NCBI GenBank assembly: GCA_030683005.1
Contig: JAUXMY010000017.1
Coordinates: forward strand, 1-64,000
Length of the DNA: 64,000 nucleotides
From: Caulobacter sp.
Lineage (GTDB): Bacteria; Pseudomonadota; Alphaproteobacteria; Caulobacterales; Caulobacteraceae
Reading direction: 5' to 3'
The notes below the pieces were generated by a model. The model saw nothing but the letters and a program-made list of their open reading frames with translations. It was not told the origin of the DNA and made no database searches. Made by a program: the position numbers and the translations under genes. Positions 16,523 through 25,785 of this stretch are shown here, piece after piece. Every line of letters starts with the position of its first letter. Position 1 is the stretch's first letter.

Positions 16523-17080
16523 ATGCATCGCCATTTCGGCTTTCACAAAGACCATCACCACCGCTTCGGCCGCCACGGCTTCGGCGGACATCACCCCCAC
16601 CTGCGCGGCGGGCGCGGCCGGATGGGCCGGTTCTTCGACCACGGCGACCTCAAGCTGGTCATCCTGCGGCTGATCGCCGACGAACCGCGCCACGGCTACG
16701 AACTGATCAAGCAGATCGAGGAACAGGCCGGCGGCGCCTATTCGCCCAGCCCCGGCGTGGTCTATCCGACCCTGACCTGGCTGGAGGAGATGAGCTTCGT
16801 CTCCGCCGCCGACGCGGCCGGTGGACGCAAGCTCTACACCGTCACCGCCGAGGGAGAGGCGCACCTGCGGGCCAACGAGCCCCAGACGGCCGGAATCTTC
16901 CAGCGCATGGCCGAGGCCGCCGCCGCCAGCGCCGCCTTCTCGCCGCAGATCCTGCGGGCCCGCGAGAACCTGCGCACGGCGCTGAAGCTCAAACTGACGG
17001 GCGGGGCGCTGAGCAAGGAGCAGATCGCCACCATCTGCGACGCGCTGGACGCCGCCGCCGCCGCTGTGGAGCGGGCCTGA
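16523..17080 (+). CDS. PadR family regulator with His-rich N-terminus
   Basis: This 185-residue regulator has a PadR winged helix at about residues 40-110 (LKLVILRLIADEPRHGYELI, then SPGVVYPTLTWLEEMSFV and GRKLYTVTAEGEAHL), followed by a C-terminal helical dimerisation region. Residues 1-26 contain ten histidines (H2, H4, H8, H11-13, H18, H23, H24, H26), which should bind metal. This layout resembles E. coli YqjI, a nickel-responsive PadR protein with a metal-binding N-terminus that controls a siderophore-linked ferric reductase. Here the next gene is a TonB receptor, so control of metal or metal-chelate uptake is a reasonable inference. Three operator boxes precede the gene. Confidence 0.88.
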   Translation: MHRHFGFHKDHHHRFGRHGFGGHHPHLRGGRGRMGRFFDHGDLKLVILRLIADEPRHGYELIKQIEEQAGGAYSPSPGVVYPTLTWLEEMSFVSAADAAGGRKLYTVTAEGEAHLRANEPQTAGIFQRMAEAAAASAAFSPQILRARENLRTALKLKLTGGALSKEQIATICDALDAAAAAVERA

Positions 17081-17249
17081 CGCGGGAGCGGGCGGACGCC
17101 CACCGTCGATCGTCCGCCCACCCCCGCGACTGATACAAATCCGTCGTGGAACCATCACCAGCGCGTCTCACCGCCTGACTAAAGCGGCCCCGTCATGCAA
17201 TGCGCGCTCAGACCCTCAACCGGGCGGGTGCGCCCGAGGGGGTTATCCG

Positions 17250-19529
17250 ATGAAGAAGTCCGCGCTGTTTGCGCTGGCGGCGCTCGCGCCGCTTGCGTTC
17301 GCCACCCAGGCCCTGGCCGCCGAAGAGGCCGCCGTCGCCACCGCCGCCGAGGCCCCGACCACGGTCGGTGAACTGATCGTCACCGGCGAGATCACCTATC
17401 GCAACCGCACCGACGACGCCGCGCCGGTGCTGTCCTATGATCAGGGCTACTTCCAGCGCTTCGAGCCGGTCTCGGCTGGCGACGCCCTCAAGCGCGTGCC
17501 CAGCGTCACCTTCCTGTCGGACGTGCTGGAATCGGACGGCGCCCGCCTTCGCGGCCTCGACCCCGGTTACACCCAGATCCTGATCAACGGCGAGCGCGTC
17601 CCCGGCGCCTCGGCCGACCGCTCGTTCTTTGTCGACCGCATCCCGGCCGAACTGCTGGAGCGCATCGAGATCATCCGCGCGCCGTCGGCCAACCGCAGCG
17701 GCGACGCCATGGCGGGCGCCCTGAATATCGTGCTGCGCGACTCGGCCAGCCTTGACGGCGGCTACGTCCGCGGCGGCGTGACCTACTATGACGACAAGGA
17801 GTTCGCCGAGAACTTCGGCTTCTACTGGGGCGGCGCCCTGGGCGAAGGCCGGCTGCTGATCGGCGCCAACGTGCAGGGCCGGCGCGCGCCTAAGCTGAAG
17901 ACCAGCTGGCGCTACGATGCGCCGGGCGGCACGCTGCAGAACATCGAGGATCAGACCGACACCCGTGACGGCACGGACTATTCGTTCAACGCCAACTACG
18001 TCACGCCCTTCGCCGGCGGCGAGCTGACGCTGGACGGCTACTTCGTCCGCACCGACCGCCTGCAGGATGAGGACTCGATCGAGTACCGCAGCGGCCTGCG
18101 CAATGACGCCAACATGCTGACGCTCAACGACAACGACGTCGACATCCTCACCGACAGCTGGTCGCTGCGCGGCAAGTTCGTGGTCGAGATGCTGGGCGGC
18201 GAAAGCAAGTTCAAGCTCGGCTACTCGGCGATGACCGACGAACAGTCCGAGTTCGAGAAGGAGCTTGAGTTCCTGCGTGACGGGACCCCGTTCCCGGACG
18301 CCGACCGCTTCACGCACGACAACACCGACACCGACCTCGAGGACAGCGAACTGTCGGCCGAGTTCGAGCACGAGCGCGACCTGGGCGGCGCCAAGCTGAC
18401 CTTCGGCCTGCAGTACAACGCCAAGGAACGCGATCTCGCCCTGCTCGACAGGCGCTCGCGCTTCAACATCGCCAACGGCGTCAACAGCGGCGCGACCTTC
18501 CCGGCTCCGGGCGCCTTCGTCGTCCGCAGCGACATCGACGTCAACATCGAGGAGACCCGCCTCGACCCGTTCGTCATGCTTTCGGGCAAGAATGACGGCC
18601 TGCGCTGGGAAGTCGGCCTGCGCTACGAGACGACCGACACCAAGATCACCGACGACAGCCTGGGCGTCGCCGCGGCCGACCGGGTGACCAAGAACGACTA
18701 CACCGTGCTGCTGCCCTCGGCGAACCTGCGCATCAACGTCGGCGACGGCGGCCGGATCAACCTGTCGGCCGCCCGCACGGTTCGCCGCCCGAACTTCGAC
18801 AAGCTGCAGCCGATCCTGCTGATCGAGGAATATGGCGACGACGACTTCATCGGCAATCCGAACCTCAAGCCCGAAACCTCCTGGGGCTTCGACATCGGCT
18901 ACGAGCGTCGTCTCGGCTCGCGCGGCATCGTCGGCGTCAACGTCTTCTATCGTGATGTGTCCGACCTCATCGAGGACGTGAACACCGGCCTCGAAGGCGA
19001 CGGCGGCGCCGGCACCTTCATCTACACCGTCGACAACGTGGGCGACGGCAAGGTCATGGGCCTGGAGTTCGACCTCTCCACGCCGCTGAGCTTCATGGGC
19101 CTGGACAACACCGGTGTGTTCCTGAACTATAGCTGGCTGGACAGCGAGGTCGAGGACTTCGCCGGCAAGCGCCTCTTCAACGGCCAGTCCAACTACGTCT
19201 ACAATGTCGGCTTCATCCAGGACATTCCGAGCTGGGCGGCCGCCTTCGGCGTCACCTACCGCAAGCAGGGCGACGCCAAAGACCGCGTCGCGCTCGAGGA
19301 GGTCCGGACCGAGTACGGCGCTGATCTGGAAGCCTTCATCGAGAAGCGCTTCGGGCAGAACTTCGTGGTCCGCCTCACCGGCCAGAACCTGCTCGACAGC
19401 TCCAAGGACGAGGTGTTCGACAAGTTCGGCTCGTTCGCCGACCAGGCAGCCCGCGTCTACGACGAGTACGAACTGGAGACCGAGAAGGCCGGCCCGGTGT
19501 TCCAGTTGACCGCCCGCTGGGCGTTCTAG
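17250..19529 (+). CDS. TonB-dependent outer-membrane receptor
   Basis: This 759-residue protein has a signal peptide (MKKSALFALAALAPLAFATQ, cleaved after ALA), a TonB-box-like ELIVTGE, a plug domain (AGDALKRVPSVTFLSD, LRGLDPGYTQILINGERVPG, IPAELLERIEIIRAPSANRS) and a long beta-barrel ending in FQLTARWAF, with a terminal aromatic as expected. It would import a ligand across the outer membrane using TonB energy. The ligand is not readable; the plug style is closer to siderophore or oligosaccharide receptors than to BtuB. It follows the His-rich PadR gene by 169 bp on the same strand, which suggests metal-linked control. A terminator-like hairpin lies at 19590-19617. Confidence 0.9.
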   Translation: MKKSALFALAALAPLAFATQALAAEEAAVATAAEAPTTVGELIVTGEITYRNRTDDAAPVLSYDQGYFQRFEPVSAGDALKRVPSVTFLSDVLESDGARLRGLDPGYTQILINGERVPGASADRSFFVDRIPAELLERIEIIRAPSANRSGDAMAGALNIVLRDSASLDGGYVRGGVTYYDDKEFAENFGFYWGGALGEGRLLIGANVQGRRAPKLKTSWRYDAPGGTLQNIEDQTDTRDGTDYSFNANYVTPFAGGELTLDGYFVRTDRLQDEDSIEYRSGLRNDANMLTLNDNDVDILTDSWSLRGKFVVEMLGGESKFKLGYSAMTDEQSEFEKELEFLRDGTPFPDADRFTHDNTDTDLEDSELSAEFEHERDLGGAKLTFGLQYNAKERDLALLDRRSRFNIANGVNSGATFPAPGAFVVRSDIDVNIEETRLDPFVMLSGKNDGLRWEVGLRYETTDTKITDDSLGVAAADRVTKNDYTVLLPSANLRINVGDGGRINLSAARTVRRPNFDKLQPILLIEEYGDDDFIGNPNLKPETSWGFDIGYERRLGSRGIVGVNVFYRDVSDLIEDVNTGLEGDGGAGTFIYTVDNVGDGKVMGLEFDLSTPLSFMGLDNTGVFLNYSWLDSEVEDFAGKRLFNGQSNYVYNVGFIQDIPSWAAAFGVTYRKQGDAKDRVALEEVRTEYGADLEAFIEKRFGQNFVVRLTGQNLLDSSKDEVFDKFGSFADQAARVYDEYELETEKAGPVFQLTARWAF

Positions 19530-19540
19530 AGAAAGAAGCC

Positions 19541-19662
19541 GTCATGGCCCGGCTTGTCCGGGCCACCTATGCGCGGTGAATCGACGGAGGGGCGCGGAGC
19601 GATCCGCGCCCTTCTTCGTGGGCGTCGTGTTCATGGCTGGCCCGAACAAGTCGGGCCATGAC
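19541..19662. repeat. Paired REP elements (GGCCCGACTTGTTCGGGCC type), second locus
   Basis: Units at 19541-19579 and 19632-19662 repeat the arrangement seen at 5320-5440, including the flanking GCGCGGTGA. They sit after the TonB receptor gene. Confidence 0.75.
19590..19617 (+). terminator. Terminator after the TonB receptor
   Basis: Stem GGGCGCGGA/TCCGCGCCC with a GCGA loop is followed by TTCTTC, between the two REP units. Confidence 0.55.
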
Positions 19663-19685
19663 GGATCAGGGTGCAAAACGACAAA

Positions 19686-19714
19686 GGCCCCCGTCTCGCG
19701 ACGGGGGCCTTCTT
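19686..19714. terminator. Strong hairpin terminator between convergent genes
   Basis: Perfect 10-bp stem GGCCCCCGTC/GACGGGGGCC with a TCGC loop, then TTCTT; an AAA run on the other side allows function in both directions. It separates the TonB receptor from the S9 peptidases. Confidence 0.8.
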
Positions 19715-19724
19715 CGTTCGTACA

Positions 19725-19749
19725 CCCTTCCTCCATCGAGGAGGAAGGG
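19725..19749. repeat. CCCTTCCTCC-ATCGA-GGAGGAAGGG palindrome
   Basis: Perfect 10-bp arms. Related forms occur at 36390-36412 and 36515-36539, so this is a third small palindrome family. Confidence 0.6.
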
Positions 19750-19756
19750 AGAAGGG

Positions 19757-21856
19757 TCAGTCCATCAGCTGCTGGCTCAGATAGGTGAACTCCAGCGCGT
19801 AGCGGGTGGCGCTTTCCTCGAGGTTGGCGGCGGCGGAGTGACCGCCGTCGATGTTCTCGTAATAGACGTAGTCGTAGCCAAGGTCCTTCAGTCGCGCCGC
19901 CATCTTGCGGGCGTGGCCGGGGTGGACCCGGTCGTCCTTGGTCGAGGTCTCGATGAAGGCCTTGGGATATTTCCGGCCGGCCCTGAGGTTCGAATAGGGA
20001 TCATAGGCCGCGATCCAGGCCCGCTCTTCCGGCAGGGCCGGGTCGCCGTACTCGCCGACCCAGGAGGCGCCGGCGCCCATGCGGGTGTAGTTGAGCATGT
20101 CCAGCAGCGGCACCTGGATGACGATGGCGTTGTAGAGGTCCGGCCGCTGGGTCAGGGCCACGCCCATCAACAGGCCGCCGTTGCTGCCGCCCATCGCGCC
20201 CAGGCGACGCGGGCTGGTGATCTTGCGGTCGATGAGGTCCTGGGAGACGGCGTAAAAGTCGTCGAACACCTTCTGGCGGTCGCCCTTCAGGCCCGCCTGG
20301 TGCCAGGCCGGGCCGTACTCGCCGCCGCCGCGGATGTTGGCCACCACATAGACGCCGCCGCGCTCGAGCCACAGCTTGCCGACCGTCGCCGAGTAGCCGG
20401 GCTTCTGCGAGACCTGGAAGCCCCCGTAGGCGTAGACCAGCGTCGGGGCCTGGCCGTCGTACTTCAGGTCCTTCGAGCGGACGACGAAGTAGGGCACCTT
20501 CGTCCCGTCCTTCGATGTGGCGAAGAACTGCTCGACCACATGGCCCTCGGCGTTGAACCGCGCGGGCGAGGCCTTGATTGTCTCGACCTTGCCGCTCGCC
20601 GCGTCGGCCAGCCAGTAGGTGGTGGGGGTCAGGTAGCTGGTGACGCTGACGAAGAGTCGGTCATCGGTGTCGGACGCCGAGCCGAGGCCGATGGTGGCGT
20701 TGGCCGGCAGGTCCAGCGCCTTGCTGCTCCAGCCGTCGGGGCCGGGCGTGTAGACCAGCGCCTTGCCCTTAACGTCCTCGAACAGGCCCGCGATCAGGCG
20801 GTTGCGGGAGATGGTCACGCCCTCGATCGCCTGGCGGGCGGTCGGCCGCAGGATCAGGGTCGGGCGGGCCGCGTCGGGCGACGCCTTGAGCGCGGCCAGG
20901 TCGAAGGCGGCGAGGTCGCCCTGCTTGAGACCGTGGGCGTCCCAGTCCTGCTCCAGGCTGAAGACCACCCGGCCCTGCACCAGACCCCGGATCGAGGTCT
21001 TCAGCGGGAAGGGCAGCTTCACCGCGCCTTTGTCACCCAGAAGGTAGTACTCGCTCTCAAAGGTCGTGCGGCCCCGCGAGGCCATCGCGGCCTGGACCGC
21101 CCCGTCCGCATCGCGGAGCACGAAGGGCCACACGCCGACGTCGTCCTCGGCTCCGCGGAAGAGCTCGGCGGCCGACGCCAGCGGCGTCCCGCGCTTCCAG
21201 GCCTTGACCACGAAGGCGTAGCCTGACCTGGTCACCGTGCCGCCACCCCAGTCGCGAGCGACCAGGAGGGTGTTGCGGTCCAGCCAGGAGACGTTCTGCT
21301 TGCCCTCGGGCAGCACGAAGCCGTCGGTCAGAAAGGTCTTCGTGACGGTGTCGAACTCGCGATAGACGACCGCGTCCTTGCCGCCGTCGGATAGGCCGAC
21401 GAGACAGTATCGATCCTCGGGCGCCAGGCAGCTGGCGCCCTTGTAGACCCAGTTCTTGTCCTCCGCCTTCGCCAGGGCGTCGATGTCCAGCACCGTCTCC
21501 CAGACGGGCTCGGCGGTGCGGTAGCTCTCGATCGTGGTCTTGCGCCAGATGCCCCGGACGTGGGTCGCGTCCTGCCAGAAGTTGCTCAGCTTGCCGTCGC
21601 CGGAAAAGCTGACGCCGGGGATGCGGTCCCTGGCCTGCAGGATCTTCAGCGCCTCACCGCGCAGGGCCGGGTAGCGCGGGTCTGACTGCAGCTTCGGCAG
21701 CGAGGCGGCGTTCTCCGCCCGCGCCCAGGCCATGGCCCGGTCGCCCTCGATCTCCTCCATCCAGCTGTAGGGGTCGTCAGGCGTGGGCGGCGGGGGTGTG
21801 GCGAAAGCGGTCAAGGCGGTCAGACTCATGGCGGCGGCAAGCAGGTACGAACGCAT
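19757..21856 (-). CDS. S9 family prolyl oligopeptidase, secreted (paralogue 1)
   Basis: This 699-residue serine peptidase would cleave short proline-containing peptides. It has a signal peptide (MRSYLLAAAMSLTALTAFAT), a beta-propeller domain, and a C-terminal alpha/beta-hydrolase domain with GGSNGGLLMGVAL (catalytic Ser near residue 557), TSTKDDRVHPGHA (Asp region) and IDGGHSAA (His). ATG 21854-21856 gives the signal peptide; the frame is open far upstream but overlaps the next gene out of frame. It starts two bases after the stop of paralogue 2, so the two are surely one operon. Confidence 0.92.
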   Translation of the reverse strand: MRSYLLAAAMSLTALTAFATPPPPTPDDPYSWMEEIEGDRAMAWARAENAASLPKLQSDPRYPALRGEALKILQARDRIPGVSFSGDGKLSNFWQDATHVRGIWRKTTIESYRTAEPVWETVLDIDALAKAEDKNWVYKGASCLAPEDRYCLVGLSDGGKDAVVYREFDTVTKTFLTDGFVLPEGKQNVSWLDRNTLLVARDWGGGTVTRSGYAFVVKAWKRGTPLASAAELFRGAEDDVGVWPFVLRDADGAVQAAMASRGRTTFESEYYLLGDKGAVKLPFPLKTSIRGLVQGRVVFSLEQDWDAHGLKQGDLAAFDLAALKASPDAARPTLILRPTARQAIEGVTISRNRLIAGLFEDVKGKALVYTPGPDGWSSKALDLPANATIGLGSASDTDDRLFVSVTSYLTPTTYWLADAASGKVETIKASPARFNAEGHVVEQFFATSKDGTKVPYFVVRSKDLKYDGQAPTLVYAYGGFQVSQKPGYSATVGKLWLERGGVYVVANIRGGGEYGPAWHQAGLKGDRQKVFDDFYAVSQDLIDRKITSPRRLGAMGGSNGGLLMGVALTQRPDLYNAIVIQVPLLDMLNYTRMGAGASWVGEYGDPALPEERAWIAAYDPYSNLRAGRKYPKAFIETSTKDDRVHPGHARKMAARLKDLGYDYVYYENIDGGHSAAANLEESATRYALEFTYLSQQLMD

Positions 21857-21858
21857 AC

Positions 21859-23952
21859 TCAATCCATCAACTGGCGGGACAGGTAGGTGTAGTGCATCGC
21901 CCAGCGTCGGGCGTTGGCGGACGGGTCGGCAGCGTTGGCGTGGCCGCCGTCGGTGTTCTCGAAATACAGGTAGGGCGCCCCGACCTCGCCCAGCCGCGCG
22001 GCGAACTTGCGGGCGTGGCCGGGGTGGACGCGGTCGTCCTTGGTCGAGGTCGTGATGTAGGCCAGTGGGTACTTCACGCCGGGCTTGATCCCCTGGAACG
22101 GCGACCAGGCGGCGATCCAGGCGGCGTCTTCGGGCCGGGTCGGATCCCCGTACTCGCCGATCCAGGAGGCCCCGGCCGGCAGCAGGTGGTAGCGCATCAT
22201 GTCCAGCAGCGGGCTCTCGACCACCACCGCGTTCCACAGGTCCGGCCGCTGGGTCAGGGCCACGCCCATCAAGAGACCGCCGTTGGAGCGGCCATATGCG
22301 CCCAGGCGGCGCGGGCTGGTGATCCCGCGACGGATCAGGTCCTCGGCCACCGCGAAATAGTCGTCATAGGCGCGCTGGCGGTTCCCCTTCAGCGCCGCCT
22401 CGTGCCAGGCCGGCCCGAACTCCCCGCCGCCCCGGATGTTGGCCACGACATAGGTGCCGCCGCGCTCGAGCCAGAGCTTGCCGATAACGGGGTCGTAGAC
22501 GGGCGTCTTGCTGACCTGAAAGCCGCCGTAGGCGTGCAGCAGCGTCGGGTCCTGCCCGTCGTGCTTGTGTCCTTTCGGGTGGACGATGAAGTAGGGGATC
22601 TTCGTCCCGTCCTTCGAGATCGCCTCCTTCTGCTCGACGACATGGGTCGAGGCGTCGAACCGGGCCGGCAGGGTCTTCACGGTCGTGGCCTTGGCGTGCC
22701 GGAGCGGCGCGTAGCGCAGACGGGTCGGGGTCGTGAAGCCTTCCTCGGTGAAGAAGACGCCGTCGCCGGAGTCGGCGGTGGCCACGATCGCGACCGCGGC
22801 GTTGTCGAGACCGTCATGGGTCTCCATCCGCCAGCCGCCACCCGGCCCGCGCGAGAAGCTGACCAGCCGGCCGCGGACATTGTCGGTCATCACCGCCGCC
22901 ACACGGGACTCGGTGACGCGGATGTGGTCGCGGTCGAGCGCCTGGCGATCACCGGGGACGTACAGCTGCTCGACGGCCGTGGCCGCGCCGCTGTTCACGG
23001 TGGCGGCGTCGATGGCGACGAGCGATCCGGCCGGGTAGACCCGACCGGCGAAGGTCCAGGCCTGGCGCAACGAAACGACAAGCCGGCCGTCGAGCAGGCC
23101 GTGCACCGACGACTGCGTCGGCATGTCGAGACGCCGGGCCGGAGCGCCCTCCTCCGGCAGCACGAACCAGGCGCTGTTGAAGAAGTCGAGGCTGCGGTTG
23201 ATCAGCACGATCCGTCGGCCGGCGCCGTCACGATGGACGACCGGCGAGGCGCCGACATCCTTCGGCTCGCCCCGGAAAACTTCCCTCGCGGCCGTCAACG
23301 CCTGGCCGCGCTTCAGGGTCTTCACCACGAAGCCGTAGCCGGACTCGGTGGTCGTGCCGGCGCCCCAGTCGCGGGTCAGGATCAGGGTGTCGGCGTCGAG
23401 CCATGCGACGGTCTGCTTGCTCTCCGGCAGCCGGAAGCCGCCCGCGACGAAGGCGCGGGTGTCCAGGTCAAACTCGCGCTGTTCGACCGCGTCCTTGCCG
23501 CCGTTCGACAGCTGGATCATGCAGCGATCATGGGTGGTCGGCCGACACTCGGCGCCCTTCCAGATCCAGTTGGCGTTCTCGGCCTTCGCCAGCGCGTCGA
23601 TATCGAGCACCGTCTCCCAGGCCGGCGCGTCGGTGCGGTAGCTGTCCAGGCTGGTGCGACGCCACAAGCCCCGTGTGTTCGTGGCGTCCTGCCAGAAGTT
23701 GTAGATGTCGTCGCCGTGGAAGGCCGGCGTCGGGATGCGGTCCTGGGCCGACAGAATCTTCAGCGCCTCGGCTTCCAGGCCGGGGTAGCGCGGATCGCCG
23801 GTCAGCACGGGAAGGGCCCTGGCGTTCTCGGCCCTGACCCAGTCCATGGCCGCCTTGCCGTCCACGGACTCCAGCCATTCGAACGGGGTCGCCGCCGCCA
23901 GGACGGGGGTGGCGGCGAGCAAGGCCATTGCGGCCAGGGCGGAGATTTTCAT
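21859..23952 (-). CDS. S9 family prolyl oligopeptidase, secreted (paralogue 2)
   Basis: This 697-residue paralogue of the downstream gene begins with the signal peptide MKISALAAMALLAATPVLAA. The hydrolase domain carries YGRSNGGLLMGVAL (Ser near residue 556; Arg replaces the Gly found in paralogue 1), TSTKDDRVHPGHA and TDGGHANAA, so the triad is intact. ATG 23950-23952 is chosen for the signal peptide. It is the first gene of a two-gene operon. Tandem duplication with two exported copies suggests reliance on extracellular or periplasmic peptides. Confidence 0.92.
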   Translation of the reverse strand: MKISALAAMALLAATPVLAAATPFEWLESVDGKAAMDWVRAENARALPVLTGDPRYPGLEAEALKILSAQDRIPTPAFHGDDIYNFWQDATNTRGLWRRTSLDSYRTDAPAWETVLDIDALAKAENANWIWKGAECRPTTHDRCMIQLSNGGKDAVEQREFDLDTRAFVAGGFRLPESKQTVAWLDADTLILTRDWGAGTTTESGYGFVVKTLKRGQALTAAREVFRGEPKDVGASPVVHRDGAGRRIVLINRSLDFFNSAWFVLPEEGAPARRLDMPTQSSVHGLLDGRLVVSLRQAWTFAGRVYPAGSLVAIDAATVNSGAATAVEQLYVPGDRQALDRDHIRVTESRVAAVMTDNVRGRLVSFSRGPGGGWRMETHDGLDNAAVAIVATADSGDGVFFTEEGFTTPTRLRYAPLRHAKATTVKTLPARFDASTHVVEQKEAISKDGTKIPYFIVHPKGHKHDGQDPTLLHAYGGFQVSKTPVYDPVIGKLWLERGGTYVVANIRGGGEFGPAWHEAALKGNRQRAYDDYFAVAEDLIRRGITSPRRLGAYGRSNGGLLMGVALTQRPDLWNAVVVESPLLDMMRYHLLPAGASWIGEYGDPTRPEDAAWIAAWSPFQGIKPGVKYPLAYITTSTKDDRVHPGHARKFAARLGEVGAPYLYFENTDGGHANAADPSANARRWAMHYTYLSRQLMD

Positions 23953-24026
23953 GAGAACAGACCCGGGGAACGCAACTTGAGGGTCAAGCATAGGCGGCGC
24001 GATGGCGACAGCAAGGCCGGCGGCCC

Positions 24027-24830
24027 CTATTCCTCGTTGGGGATGTTGAGGATCTGGCCGCAGGCCTTGCAGTGCACCGCGTCCGGGTCGTGGCGGGACA
24101 GCCCGCAGGCCGGACAGGGAAAGTTGACCTTGTGCGGGCGCACCAGCAGCTGCATCAGCCGGATGAACAGCGACACTCCGACCAGCATCACCACGATAGA
24201 CAGCAGGCGGCCCCAGACGCCGGGCAGGATGATGTCTCCGTAGCCGGTGGTGGTCAGGCTGGTGACGGTGAAGTAGAGGGCGTCGATCCAGCCCTCGATC
24301 CCGACGTCCCGCCCCATGAAGCTGGAATAGACGAAGCCGGTGACCACGAAGACGAAGGTCACCAGCCGGACTCCGGCCTTGGTCAGTTCCTCGTAGCGGG
24401 TGTCGTCGAAGCGGCGGCCGATGGTGCGCCAGAAGAACTCGCTCTCGACCAGCGTCCACAGCCGCAGCACGCGCAGGAAGCCGAGATTGGCCAGCCACGC
24501 CGGGAACAGCAGTGTTGCGAGGATGAACAGGTCGACCCAGGCGATGGGGCGCCTGAGGAAGTACTTCAGGCTGGACGAGGCCATCGCCCGCGCGACCAGA
24601 TCGGCGATCATGAGCGCCGCGATGCCGTAGTCGATCAGATAGAAGATCGGACCCTGGTCCCTGATCAGGGGGGCGCCGATGAAAAAGGCGATAATCGCCA
24701 GATCCACGACGATGACGCCCAGCCGGAACCGGACCGCCGTCGGGGAGGAGCCGTGGTAGAGACTGCGCAGGACGACGCGCACGTGCCGGAACCGGTCCTT
24801 GCCGTTCGACGGGGCGTCATCCTCGATCAT
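24027..24830 (-). CDS. Potassium channel family protein with C-terminal zinc ribbon
   Basis: This 267-residue membrane protein looks like a small voltage-gated-type ion channel subunit. Several transmembrane helices occupy residues 35-175, including the S4-like LGFLRVLRLWTLVESEF. A pore helix and selectivity filter follow as SLTTTGYGDI near residue 195, then the last helix LLSIVVMLVGVSLFIRLMQLL. The C-terminus is a two-CxxC zinc ribbon (CPACG and CKACG). The TTGYGD filter indicates potassium selectivity. The zinc ribbon on a channel is unusual but recurs in alphaproteobacterial homologues. It diverges from dapF with a 57-bp gap. Confidence 0.88.
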   Translation of the reverse strand: MIEDDAPSNGKDRFRHVRVVLRSLYHGSSPTAVRFRLGVIVVDLAIIAFFIGAPLIRDQGPIFYLIDYGIAALMIADLVARAMASSSLKYFLRRPIAWVDLFILATLLFPAWLANLGFLRVLRLWTLVESEFFWRTIGRRFDDTRYEELTKAGVRLVTFVFVVTGFVYSSFMGRDVGIEGWIDALYFTVTSLTTTGYGDIILPGVWGRLLSIVVMLVGVSLFIRLMQLLVRPHKVNFPCPACGLSRHDPDAVHCKACGQILNIPNEE

Positions 24831-24887
24831 GACCTCTTCCTAGACTCAGACTCTGACGAAGGCGACCGGTTCGCCTATATTGGCGTC

Positions 24888-25712
24888 ATGAGCCGTCCGT
24901 TCCTCAAGATGAACGGCCTCGGGAACGCGTTTGTCGTTGTCGAGGCGCGTGACCAGCCTTTCGACCCGTCGCCGGACGAGGTGCGGGCGATCGCCGCGCG
25001 CTATCCTCACGATCAGCTGATCTCCATTGAGCCCTCGCGATCGCCGGACACGGCGGCCTATGTCCGATTCTGGAATTCCACCGGCGAGGAGGTCGGCGCC
25101 TGCGGCAACGGCACCCGGGCGGTGGCCTGGCTGCTGATGGAGGCCGGCCGCACGGACGAGGTGACCTTCAACACCGACGGCGGTCCGCTGAGCGGCCAGC
25201 GCGCTGGCGACCATGTGGTCACCGTCGACATGGGCGAGCCGCGCCTCAACTGGGACCAGATTCCGCTGGCCGAGGCGATGGACACCCGGGGCATCGAACT
25301 GCAGGTCGGACCCATCGATGCGCCGCACCTGCATACGCCGGGCGCGGTCAGCATGGGCAATCCTCATGTGGTCTTCTTCGTCGACAGGGAGCCGGACGAC
25401 GCCCTGGTGCGCGGCTCCGGCAGCCTGATCGAGCACCATCCGTTGTTTCCGGAGGGCGTCAACGTCGGCTTCGCCTTCGTCAAGGCGCGCGACCGCATCC
25501 GCCTGCGGGTCTGGGAGCGCGGCGCAGGCCTGACCAGGGCCTGCGGCACCGGCGCCTGCGCCGCCCTGGTCGCCTGCGCCCGTCGGGGCCTTACCGATCG
25601 CAAGGCGACCCTGGAACTCGACGGCGGCGAGCTCACCATCGAATGGCGGACCAGCGACGGCCACGTGATCATGACCGGCCCGGTGGAGCTGGAGTTCTCC
25701 GGGCGGCTGTAG
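24888..25712 (+). CDS. dapF: Diaminopimelate epimerase
   Basis: DapF converts LL- to meso-diaminopimelate for lysine and peptidoglycan synthesis. The 274-residue protein begins MSRPFLKMNGLGNAFVVV, the family start with the substrate-binding NGLGN. The two catalytic cysteines are in ACGNGTRA near residue 71 and ACGTGACA near 221. ATG 24888 is supported by this start; the long open frame upstream is antisense to the channel gene. In caulobacters dapF is often followed by mtaB; here mtaB lies 23 kb away. Confidence 0.95.
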   Translation: MSRPFLKMNGLGNAFVVVEARDQPFDPSPDEVRAIAARYPHDQLISIEPSRSPDTAAYVRFWNSTGEEVGACGNGTRAVAWLLMEAGRTDEVTFNTDGGPLSGQRAGDHVVTVDMGEPRLNWDQIPLAEAMDTRGIELQVGPIDAPHLHTPGAVSMGNPHVVFFVDREPDDALVRGSGSLIEHHPLFPEGVNVGFAFVKARDRIRLRVWERGAGLTRACGTGACAALVACARRGLTDRKATLELDGGELTIEWRTSDGHVIMTGPVELEFSGRL

Positions 25713-25785
25713 GCGACCACCGTGCTGGGGAACCCGACCGACCGCCACCTTGTTGACGACAGGCGACGTCAATGAGGAGGCAACC

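Noticed and set aside
17081..17249. Fur box upstream of the TonB receptor
   Set aside because: No sequence close to the alternating GATAAT consensus was found in this interval.
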